A DNA stretch of 60,744 bases. Origin: an uncultured Verrucomicrobiota bacterium (GTDB taxonomy: Bacteria; Verrucomicrobiota; Verrucomicrobiia; Opitutales; Intestinicryptomonadaceae). Positions 1-6,997 of this stretch are shown one piece after another; position 1 is the stretch's first letter, and each line of letters opens with the position of its first letter. Under the pieces are notes generated by a model. It ran no database searches, was not told the DNA's origin, and was given only the letters and a program-made list of their open reading frames with translations. The stretch spans positions 1-60,744 of the forward strand of contig CASFWX010000048.1 of assembly GCA_949298545.1 (NCBI GenBank), written 5' to 3'. The position numbers and the translations under genes were made by a program.

Positions 1-384
1 CCGCGCGTCGAAGAAGGGGAATGGCTTGCCAGACAGGCATGTGTTTCGGCTTGTATAGATTTGAGCGACGGTTTTGCCTCAGACGTAAAAAATATGTTGC
101 CGCTCGGGACTTGTGCGCTCGTAAAGGCTGAAGACGTCCCGCGGTCGCGATTTAACGGGCGTGAGGCGACAATTGATGAAGCCCTTTGCCAAGGCGAAGA
201 CTACGAATTATGTTTTACGACTTCAGACAGCGCTGCTCTCGCGGAAGAATACAAAAGCCGGTTTTCTGCCGAGTTGCACATTGTTGGCAAAATAGAAAAA
301 GCGCATTCCGGAGAGGAAGGCGCCATTGTGCTTTTGGACGGCGACGCGCGCCGCGTGTATAGCGGCGCGGGGTGGTCGCATTGA
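1..384 (+). CDS. thiL: thiamine-monophosphate kinase, C-terminal part (5' end outside window)
   Basis: The reading frame is open from the first base, so only the last 127 residues of the protein are present. The visible part holds a CIDLSDGFASDV segment and a GEDYELCFT segment, both characteristic of the PurM/ThiL ATP-binding superfamily and specifically of ThiL. ThiL phosphorylates thiamine monophosphate to thiamine diphosphate in the cytoplasm, the last step of cofactor synthesis. The gene ends 9 bases before the stop codon of the convergent gene at 394-2109. The family call is firm; the N-terminal half with the glycine-rich nucleotide loop cannot be checked here. Confidence 0.85.
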   Translation, partial: PRVEEGEWLARQACVSACIDLSDGFASDVKNMLPLGTCALVKAEDVPRSRFNGREATIDEALCQGEDYELCFTTSDSAALAEEYKSRFSAELHIVGKIEKAHSGEEGAIVLLDGDARRVYSGAGWSH

Positions 385-393
385 GATATCCTG

Positions 394-2109
394 CTAATTC
401 GAAATATTCCTTTTAATGTCGTTATGGACAATATCCATAAAGGAATTTGATTTGGTCGCATTCTCAAACATATTTAATATGCTTTGGAGTATAATGGAGT
501 AGTTCCTTGCGTCGTTTCTGTAAACCGAATAAAATTCCTTAGGATTGATATCGCGCAATTCGCTCTTGATAAACTGTGATAAGTCTTGGAGGAAAGTCCG
601 ATAGAGCCTTTCAAATCTCTGTTTTTCGAGTTTTCCCTTCAATTCCTTGTAGTGCTTTTTGAGTGTAGGACCCAAAATAGGTTTGTTTTGCAAATCTACC
701 ATGTTTGATGCAAGGAAGAAGTCCATAAAATCGTAGAGGACAGCGCGCAGGCGCTCCAGTTGCTCCTTTTGCTGGTCGAATTTTTGCAAATCTACCTTTT
801 CCCAATTTCCAAACTTGTCGAGGCGTATGCAAGACATGTATCCCTTGTTATAGCTGCTGAAGAAAGTTCTATGGAGCTTGCTGACATCGCTTCGGCGGGT
901 CCAATCTATCTTTTGGGGCGGCGGAATTTGATCTATGAGCATGCCGATTGTGGTGTCGCTTCTTGGATCGATGAGCAGTGTACCCTCAAAGAAATTGGTC
1001 GGAACGCGCGTGCTGAGATTGAGATATGGGGAGGAAATAGAGACTATTTTTACGGGGAAGGACTGCACGTTGAGATTGCTTTGCCCCACAAAAAACACGC
1101 TTTCATTCACAAAGTTCTTATATCCCTCTTCGTCGGGGAATTTTGCCGGTTTTACGTCTCCAGGCATGGATTTCGGGAAGAAAAGGACGACCGGAACGTT
1201 TACGGAGGCGTATGCCTCTTTAGGGTCAAAGTCGACAGTCTCACCGAGATTGTTCATAATTGTGATATTGCCAGAGGAGTCGTAAGCAGTAAACGGCATG
1301 AGAATTACTTGTTTGCCGTTGATTTCAGTAGTGATGGCGGAACATTTCTTTTTGCCTTCAACTATGAAAGCCTGCTGGGTGAAAGATTCTTTAGCTTTTT
1401 TATTCAACTCGCCCATTGTAAGCGGACGGTCGGGAGCAGCCGCTTCGCCTCCGCCTTCTCCGCTAGTTTCGGTTGCGGCGGCGAACGGATCGGCATTTTC
1501 GCCGCCCGAAGTCGAAGCGGTTTCTTTTGCGGCATCCGTTGCTATATTAAATTGTTTTTTGATTGCAGCCAGCTGCGAGGCGTAGTCGTTGGGAAACTTT
1601 TCCTCAATTACTTTTTTAGTTATGGCAAATGTTGTTTCGTCCATGCCTTCTGGTTTTAGAGAAGCCAAGTCGTTCTTTGCCCCGACTTGCTTTTGCAGTT
1701 CGGCGAGAAACACGTTTAAATCCGCATTGCCGGTCTTTTCGAATCTTTCCTTTGCCGCATTGTAGGCTTCCTTGCCGAGTTGGACTTTATAGTCGGAGAA
1801 TCCGGCCATTATGTTTGCCTGCTCGTTTATAAAGGCTTCTTGTTCGACGTAATTTAGGGGAAACTTTTTTTCGGCAGTAGCCTTAATTGCGTCCAAATCC
1901 TCCTTGTCTATTGCAAAGGAAAGGCTTTGTATGGATTCCCATGCGGAGATTTGTTTGCGCGCCCACGATTTTATCGCGGCGGAGTTGCCCGCGTTTACTT
2001 CAGCCGATTTGGCTTCTATTTTCGCTTTTAAGTCTGCGGGTATTTCCTGTGCCGGCGCAAAAAACGGAATCGCGAGGGACGAAAGTAAAATAAGCAGTGA
2101 TTTTCTCAT
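394..2109 (-). CDS. exported coiled-coil protein with degenerate trypsin-like fold
   Basis: This 571-residue protein begins with a clear Sec signal peptide (MRKSLLILLSSLAIPFFAPAQ), which is why the ATG at 2109 is preferred over longer starts. Residues about 20-190 are charged, Ala/Lys/Glu-rich and probably helical. They are followed by a Ser/Gly/Glu-rich linker. The middle part (about 240-420) has the strand rhythm of a chymotrypsin-fold peptidase domain: a GKQVILMPF strand where a TVVTNIHV-type strand would sit, and FEGTLLIDPRSDTTIGML where GNSGSPIID...GKVIGV would sit. The catalytic His and Ser positions are not conserved in this reading, so it would be a pseudo-protease. The C-terminal 150 residues are helical and charged. 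The fold assignment is inference; secretion is well supported. Confidence 0.6.
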   Translation of the reverse strand: MRKSLLILLSSLAIPFFAPAQEIPADLKAKIEAKSAEVNAGNSAAIKSWARKQISAWESIQSLSFAIDKEDLDAIKATAEKKFPLNYVEQEAFINEQANIMAGFSDYKVQLGKEAYNAAKERFEKTGNADLNVFLAELQKQVGAKNDLASLKPEGMDETTFAITKKVIEEKFPNDYASQLAAIKKQFNIATDAAKETASTSGGENADPFAAATETSGEGGGEAAAPDRPLTMGELNKKAKESFTQQAFIVEGKKKCSAITTEINGKQVILMPFTAYDSSGNITIMNNLGETVDFDPKEAYASVNVPVVLFFPKSMPGDVKPAKFPDEEGYKNFVNESVFFVGQSNLNVQSFPVKIVSISSPYLNLSTRVPTNFFEGTLLIDPRSDTTIGMLIDQIPPPQKIDWTRRSDVSKLHRTFFSSYNKGYMSCIRLDKFGNWEKVDLQKFDQQKEQLERLRAVLYDFMDFFLASNMVDLQNKPILGPTLKKHYKELKGKLEKQRFERLYRTFLQDLSQFIKSELRDINPKEFYSVYRNDARNYSIILQSILNMFENATKSNSFMDIVHNDIKRNISN

Positions 2110-2225
2110 GGAAAACAGGATGTAAAAACATGCAAGAGATGTCAAACATTTCTTAAGTTTTGCGGTTCGCTTCATGTGGGCGCGATTATTGTTGTTTCCC
2201 AAAAAATGCTTGAAGCGAAATGGGC

Positions 2226-2243
2226 TTTTAGTTTGGATAGCGG
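2226..2243 (+). promoter_or_regulatory. 18-bp element before the helicase start, repeated at 4358-4375
   Basis: The sequence TTTTAGTTTGGATAGCGG ends 6 bases before the helicase ATG at 2250. A copy differing at one base lies at 4358-4375, just before another ATG. The position suggests a promoter or 5'-UTR element, but its function is unknown. Confidence 0.3.
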
Positions 2244-2249
2244 CTTTCA

Positions 2250-3722
2250 ATGAATTTAATAAAGAGACTGATTGCCAAATTGACGGGAAAGAAGAGCTCG
2301 AAAAAGCGCGCTTCCGCGCCACTTAAAAAGCGGGGCGCCGAAAGTAAAAAGCGCTCTTCCGCCTTCGGGCGTTCAGATTCCGCCCGCGCCGATGCCGCAT
2401 TTCGTTCTACCCGCCGCTCGGCAAAGCGCGGCGGAAGAGGCAAATCTGTCCGCGGGGAGAAAGAGGCCCTTCCTGTTGTCGATGCGGGTCAAGCTATCGG
2501 CAAACGCGCAAAAAAAACTTATCCTATAGCCGAACTTTCCTTGCAGCTTCCGGATTTTGTCTCTCTCGGCCTTTCTTCAAAAACTCTTTCGGCAGTTCGT
2601 GATATGGGGTATACTTCGCCGACTCCGATTCAGAAGGAGGCGGTTCCCGTTGTTCTGTCGGGGCGTGACGTTATAGGAACTGCGCAGACCGGCACGGGAA
2701 AGACGGCGGCATTTTTGCTTCCGCTAATAGATTTGTTGGGAAAATGCTCGAATATTCCTCGCGTGCTGGTTCTCAGCCCGACGCGGGAGCTCGCGTCGCA
2801 GACTGCCGAGGCTTTTGAGAAATTTTCGGAATATTCGGACTTAAAATGCGTTCTCATTCAGGGCGGAGTGTCCATGAAGCCCCAGGTGGACGCGCTTTCC
2901 CGCGGAGTAGATGTGCTTGTGGCGACTCCCGGCAGGCTTCTCGATCTGATGCGCCAGCGCGTGGTAAATTTAAAGTCGATAAAATACCTCGTTCTCGACG
3001 AGGTCGACAGAATGTTCGACATGGGATTCATCGACGACGTATCCGATATCATACGCCATTGCCCCAAGGAGCGCCAGACGCTCTTCTTTTCGGCCACGAT
3101 GCCGGACGCGGTTTTGCGGCTTTCGGAATGGGCGCTTTCCAACCCGGTCCGCCTTGAGGCCGGCACTGCCCATAGCCCCGCCGATACGATAGAGCATTTT
3201 ATATATCCCGTCGACGGTATACAAAAGTACGACATGCTCGTAGAAATATTGAAGCGCCTGACATTCGACAGCCTAATAGTATTTACGCGTACCAGAATAG
3301 ATGCCGACCGCATAGGCGAATGGCTGCTTGCGCACGATTACAAAGTTTCGATTCTCCATTCAGACCGCACTCAGCACGAGAGGGAAAAGGCGCTTGCCGA
3401 TTTCAAAGAGGGCAAGACGAATATACTGGTGGCTACAGATATTGCGTCCCGCGGGCTTGATATTTCAAACGTAGGCTATGTCATAAACTACAATGTACCC
3501 GAACATTCGGAGGATTACGTTCACCGCATAGGGCGCACGGGGAGAGCCAACAGGGAGGGAACAGCCGTCACGCTCTATTCGTCCGAGGAGACTGAATTTC
3601 TAAGGCGCATAGAGTCTTTCATAAACGCGCGCATAGAGCGCAGAAAATTGGAAGGGTTCCCATACAGGAACGAACCCGTATTGGATTCTCCTCCCAAAAA
3701 ACGGCGCCGGAGAAACATGTGA
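2250..3722 (+). CDS. DEAD-box ATP-dependent RNA helicase, RhlE-like
   Basis: This 490-residue protein carries the full helicase core. It has a Q motif (FVSLGLSSKTL...PTPIQ, about 103-128), motif I AQTGTGKT (145-152), Ia PTRELA, Ib TPGR, motif III SAT, and motif VI HRIGRTGR near the end of the second RecA domain. Motif II reads DEVD (250-253) instead of DEAD, a conservative change that keeps the catalytic acids. About 90 N-terminal residues are extremely basic (Lys/Arg/Ser) and probably bind RNA. Such proteins unwind RNA in ribosome assembly or mRNA decay. The next gene starts one base after the stop codon, so the two are probably co-transcribed. The exact subfamily is not certain. Confidence 0.9.
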   Translation: MNLIKRLIAKLTGKKSSKKRASAPLKKRGAESKKRSSAFGRSDSARADAAFRSTRRSAKRGGRGKSVRGEKEALPVVDAGQAIGKRAKKTYPIAELSLQLPDFVSLGLSSKTLSAVRDMGYTSPTPIQKEAVPVVLSGRDVIGTAQTGTGKTAAFLLPLIDLLGKCSNIPRVLVLSPTRELASQTAEAFEKFSEYSDLKCVLIQGGVSMKPQVDALSRGVDVLVATPGRLLDLMRQRVVNLKSIKYLVLDEVDRMFDMGFIDDVSDIIRHCPKERQTLFFSATMPDAVLRLSEWALSNPVRLEAGTAHSPADTIEHFIYPVDGIQKYDMLVEILKRLTFDSLIVFTRTRIDADRIGEWLLAHDYKVSILHSDRTQHEREKALADFKEGKTNILVATDIASRGLDISNVGYVINYNVPEHSEDYVHRIGRTGRANREGTAVTLYSSEETEFLRRIESFINARIERRKLEGFPYRNEPVLDSPPKKRRRRNM

Positions 3723-3723
3723 T

Positions 3724-4350
3724 ATGGCGGCGCAGTGTTTTGCAAAAAGCCGTTTTTTGCGATGGATTTTTATTACGCTGGGACTGTTCGGATCCTTACT
3801 CTTCCTCGCCGTTTGCGCGGCATATTTTCTTCCCGAATTGTACCGCATTGAAAGCGATGAGGCGAATCTGGGAACGGGAAGGACGGCTTTGCTTTTGGGG
3901 ACTTCAAAATATCTCGTTTCAGGCGGGGAAAATCCATATTACCGCGCGCGGGTGGATACGGCTGCCAGGCTTTACAAAGAAGGCGTTTTAAAAAAAATAA
4001 TAGCCAGCGGGGATTCCGGAGACGACTATTACAACGAGCCTAGAGACATGCGCGCCGATTTGATTTCGTTGGGAGTTTCCCCGAAAGATATATTTCCCGA
4101 CGGTTCTGGGACCCGCACCCTCAATTCCGTGCGCAGATGCTCTGAGATTTTTAAGGAGGACTCGCCCGTAATCATTTCCCAAAATTTCCATTTGAAGCGC
4201 GCCTTAATGCTTGCCGATGCTTTGGGCGTTAAAGCTGACGCCTTTGCCGCTCCGGATCCTGACGGGCTCGTGTTCCGCATCAGGAACGGGACGAGGGAAA
4301 TATTTGCGCGCATTTTGGCTTTGTACGAAGTTCTCGAGATGAAACTTTAA
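3724..4350 (+). CDS. SanA/YdcF-like DUF218 membrane-anchored protein
   Basis: The 208-residue product has an N-terminal membrane anchor (about residues 14-38: FLRWIFITLGLFGSLLFLAVCAAYFLP). A DUF218 domain follows, with the LGTSKYL, IIASGDSG, GVSPKDIFPDGSGTRT and SQNFHLKRAL blocks typical of SanA. SanA-type proteins are inner-membrane proteins with a periplasmic domain that affect envelope barrier function; their biochemical activity is unsettled. The gene follows the helicase with almost no gap, suggesting one transcript. Downstream lie 154 bases without a convincing gene, apart from the repeated 18-bp element at 4358. Confidence 0.85.
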   Translation: MAAQCFAKSRFLRWIFITLGLFGSLLFLAVCAAYFLPELYRIESDEANLGTGRTALLLGTSKYLVSGGENPYYRARVDTAARLYKEGVLKKIIASGDSGDDYYNEPRDMRADLISLGVSPKDIFPDGSGTRTLNSVRRCSEIFKEDSPVIISQNFHLKRALMLADALGVKADAFAAPDPDGLVFRIRNGTREIFARILALYEVLEMKL

Positions 4351-4357
4351 CTTTTGT

Positions 4358-4375
4358 TTTTAGTTGGGATAGCGG
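4358..4375 (+). repeat. second copy of the 18-bp TTTTAGTT(T/G)GGATAGCGG element
   Basis: This stretch differs from 2226-2243 at a single position and ends 3 bases before an ATG at 4379, which opens a 23-codon reading frame (to 4450). Whether the short frame is translated is unknown. Confidence 0.35.
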
Positions 4376-4504
4376 ATTATGCATTTTCCGCAGGCGCAGA
4401 TTTTATTTTTTTGTGCGTTTAACGGGAGGGGACTTGAAGCGGGCGGCTAAATGCGCATTGTTTGGAGTGATATTATTTCTCCACTTGCGGAACGGCTGTT
4501 TATT

Positions 4505-5077
4505 TTACAGCAATCCGAGACTTTTAAACATTTTGGAATATTCTGCCGCTTTTTCTTCCAAAGGCATTGGATAGGCGCGCGAAGACGAAGGGAGCCTGTA
4601 AAAGTCGAGTTGTTTGCCTTTGCAGTCCACTCTCGCCGGGGTGCCGCATTCGGGAATGGCGCACGAGAGGGTTTTTGAGACGGTTTCAGCAGCTTTTTCC
4701 CCCGTGGCGGCAATGGCGCGGCAATTGGGAATCCTTGCAAGGATACCAAAGACGTCTGTGGGCAGAGATATTTTTAAAAATTTGTCGGAGGCATTGTCTT
4801 TTAAGCGCACGACTTTTTGGGCAGAATCATACAGGGCGATACCTTTTTTACACAAGAAAGTTTTGATTTTTTCCTCGTCGAATCTTTTGCCGTTGACGAA
4901 GTATTCCTTGTTGTTGAAAAAGGACAAACCGAAGATCCTCCACATGTCGTTCAAAAAATTCGGATAGAAAAAATCCATGCACCAGCGAGTTTGGGCAGGT
5001 GGGAAGGTTCCGAGCATGAGAAGCGCGGCGTTTCGCGGCAAGAAAGGCTTAAGTGGATGTTGTTCCTCTAAAGGCAT
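4505..5077 (-). CDS. uracil-DNA glycosylase superfamily protein
   Basis: The 190-residue protein has LMLGTFPPAQTRW near the N-terminus, resembling the first active-site block of the uracil-DNA-glycosylase superfamily. It continues with FFYPNFLNDMWRIFG and ends with the block RLPSSSRAYPM, where the SSS.A motif matches the C-terminal active-site loop of this family. Members excise uracil or mispaired bases from DNA. The length matches a group annotated as UDG-family or Mug-like proteins in Bacteroidetes and Verrucomicrobia. No iron-sulfur cysteine set is evident, which argues against the thermostable UDG4 and UDG5 classes. The substrate cannot be read from sequence. Confidence 0.75.
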   Translation of the reverse strand: MPLEEQHPLKPFLPRNAALLMLGTFPPAQTRWCMDFFYPNFLNDMWRIFGLSFFNNKEYFVNGKRFDEEKIKTFLCKKGIALYDSAQKVVRLKDNASDKFLKISLPTDVFGILARIPNCRAIAATGEKAAETVSKTLSCAIPECGTPARVDCKGKQLDFYRLPSSSRAYPMPLEEKAAEYSKMFKSLGLL

Positions 5078-5158
5078 GGTCTAATGCAAGATTCAAATCG
5101 CTGGGGAATCCGTTTGCAACGCTTTTGTTGATATGCGGCTGAACCCGCGAGCGGAGGC

Positions 5159-5198
5159 TTGACAAACATCGGATTAAAACATTTGATTGAATCAAATG
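5159..5198 (+). promoter_or_regulatory. TetR-gene promoter with overlapping 17-bp palindromic operator
   Basis: TTGACA (5159-5164) is followed after 17 bases by TTTGAT (5182-5187), a plausible sigma-70 promoter. The perfect palindrome ATTTGATTGAATCAAAT (5181-5197) covers the -10 box and reaches the first two bases of the ATG at 5196. Transcription would begin at or just before that ATG, so the message may be leaderless. A TetR-family dimer bound here would block its own operon. Confidence 0.6.
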
Positions 5199-5861
5199 AT
5201 TGACAAAAACCGCATACAAATGATACTCGCCGGGGATTTGTCTGATCCCAAGACGAGAATAGTCCGCGCCGCAATAGGAGAATTTGCCATGCGTTCGCTC
5301 GAGGGGGCAAGGACGCGCGAAATAACGGCGAAAGCCGGCGTTAATGTGGCTTCCATAAGCTATTATTTTGGCGGCAAAAAAGAGCTGTACGATTTTGTTA
5401 TAAGGGAGCTCTGCCGGTATTTCGACTTTTCGGCGTCGGAATATTACAGGCTGGGGGCTGAAATTGTCGGGCGCGGCGATTGCACCGAGGCGCGGGAGTT
5501 TATCTCTAAGTTCATATTGGACAATATAAGAAAATTTAAAGAAGTGAAAGAGGTTTCATATGTTTTGCTTTTGCTCCTTCGCGAGCAGGTTTGTCCCACC
5601 CGGTCGTACAAATATCTTTATAAATCAGTCATAGAGGGGCCGGCGCGCTTTTTGGCATCACTGATAAACACTGCCTGTTCGGGCAGATACGGCGAACAGG
5701 AGTGCCTGATTTTCGCGCAGGCCCTGTGGACAAATGTCAGATCCTATTGTTCCGCGAGCGATGCTGCGATGCGCCTTCATAATTGGAAGAAAATCGGAGA
5801 TCCCGAAATTGCAGCATTGGGGGCGGCACTTGGAACGGTGCTCAATGGAATTTCAAGTTAA
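5196..5861 (+). CDS. TetR-family transcriptional regulator (CecR-like)
   Basis: This 221-residue protein has a TetR N-terminal helix-turn-helix: KTRIVRAAIGEFAMRSLEGARTREI, then ITAKAGVNVASISYYFGGKKELYDFVI, the canonical recognition-helix signature. The C-terminal ligand domain is helical and resembles the CecR/DUF1956 type. It is the first gene of an efflux operon, with 7 bases before the adaptor gene, so it most likely represses the pump and itself through the palindrome overlapping its start. The ATG at 5196 is preferred over a TTG at 5187 because the TTG lies inside the operator and -10 region. The inducing ligand is unknown. Confidence 0.9.
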   Translation: MIDKNRIQMILAGDLSDPKTRIVRAAIGEFAMRSLEGARTREITAKAGVNVASISYYFGGKKELYDFVIRELCRYFDFSASEYYRLGAEIVGRGDCTEAREFISKFILDNIRKFKEVKEVSYVLLLLLREQVCPTRSYKYLYKSVIEGPARFLASLINTACSGRYGEQECLIFAQALWTNVRSYCSASDAAMRLHNWKKIGDPEIAALGAALGTVLNGISS

Positions 5862-5868
5862 ACAGTCT

Positions 5869-6990
5869 ATGAAGAATGCGAAATTATTATCTTTGCCGGC
5901 TATTGTTGCGCTCGCATTGTCGGGTTGTTTCGAGGAGCGGAGCGGGGATCCCGCGCCTGTTTTGCCTAATGCGGTGAAATATGCCGAGCCTTTGGAAATG
6001 GACGCTGAAATATGGAGCAGGCGATCGGCGCGCATAGAACCTGCCGAGACCGTTGAAATACGCGCCCGGGCGGGGGGCTATCTCGACGGGATTCTATTCA
6101 AAAAGGGCGATCATGTAAAGCGCGGCGAAACGCTTTTCGCAATAGACGACGAACCTTATAAAATTGCTCTCGACGCTGCTGTCGCGGGGGTAAAAGCCGC
6201 AGAGGCAAAGCTTGAGCTTAGCGAAAAGAATTTTCAGCGTGCCAAGGGGCTTCTCGCGCAAAATGCCGTGTCGGAAGAGGCATATCAAGGCAGAGAGGCG
6301 GAGTTGTTGCTCAGCAGGGCGAAACTTCTTGAAGCGCGCGCCGCGGAGCGAAATGCGGCTCTCAACATGAAATATACCCGGGTCGTGTCGCCGATAGGCG
6401 GGAAGATAAGCGAAAGTTTCGTGGATGTCGGAAATCTCGTTTCTCCGAACGCGAGCGTTTTGGCTAGGGTTGTTCGCGACGATGCCGTAAAGGTATATTT
6501 TGAGCTGGACGGCAAAGAGGCCGTTAAATATCAAAAGCTGGGACTTCTGGAGGCGATAGATTCCGGCGCGGGGCCTGAAATAGAGATAGTGCAGAAGGGA
6601 TCTGAACGCAAAGTTAAGGGGCGGATAACATACCGTGACAATATGCTGTCGCAACGCACCTCAACCCTGTCTCTTTGCGCCGACATAGACAACCCCGATG
6701 GAAGCCTGATACCGGGGGCTTTTGCCGACGTTCGCATAAAGGAGGGGATTGAGAAGGGGGCTTTGTTCGTGCCGGAGGAGGCGGTCGGAACAGATTTGTC
6801 CGGCAGGTATGTTTTGCTTATAGGCGAAGGGGATATTATTCGGCAAAAAGCGGTGCGGGTCGGAGAGAAACATGGGAACTTGAGAAGAATAATATCCGGG
6901 ATTTCAAAGGGCGACAGAATAGTTGTATCCGGGATACAGCGCGCTTTGCCTGGACGCCGTGTGGCTCCGGAGAGAACGGAAATAAAATAG
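5869..6990 (+). CDS. RND efflux periplasmic adaptor (membrane fusion lipoprotein)
   Basis: The 373-residue product starts with a lipoprotein signal peptide whose lipobox is ALSGC. It then shows the order of an HlyD/AcrA-type adaptor: biotinyl-lipoyl half-motif (VEIRARAGGYLDGILFKKGD), a helical hairpin (AAVAGVKAAEAKLELSEKNF...), second lipoyl half (RVVSPIGGKISESFVDVGN), then beta-barrel and membrane-proximal domains. It bridges the inner-membrane pump and the outer-membrane channel encoded immediately downstream. The internal ATG at 5869 is chosen because longer starts would overlap the regulator gene and bury the signal peptide. Confidence 0.93.
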   Translation: MKNAKLLSLPAIVALALSGCFEERSGDPAPVLPNAVKYAEPLEMDAEIWSRRSARIEPAETVEIRARAGGYLDGILFKKGDHVKRGETLFAIDDEPYKIALDAAVAGVKAAEAKLELSEKNFQRAKGLLAQNAVSEEAYQGREAELLLSRAKLLEARAAERNAALNMKYTRVVSPIGGKISESFVDVGNLVSPNASVLARVVRDDAVKVYFELDGKEAVKYQKLGLLEAIDSGAGPEIEIVQKGSERKVKGRITYRDNMLSQRTSTLSLCADIDNPDGSLIPGAFADVRIKEGIEKGALFVPEEAVGTDLSGRYVLLIGEGDIIRQKAVRVGEKHGNLRRIISGISKGDRIVVSGIQRALPGRRVAPERTEIK

Positions 6991-6997
6991 CTTGTTC

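Noticed and set aside
760-1659. 299-codon plus-strand frame
   Set aside because: It lies opposite the exported protein at 394-2109, has no recognisable domains and looks like a complementary-strand artefact.
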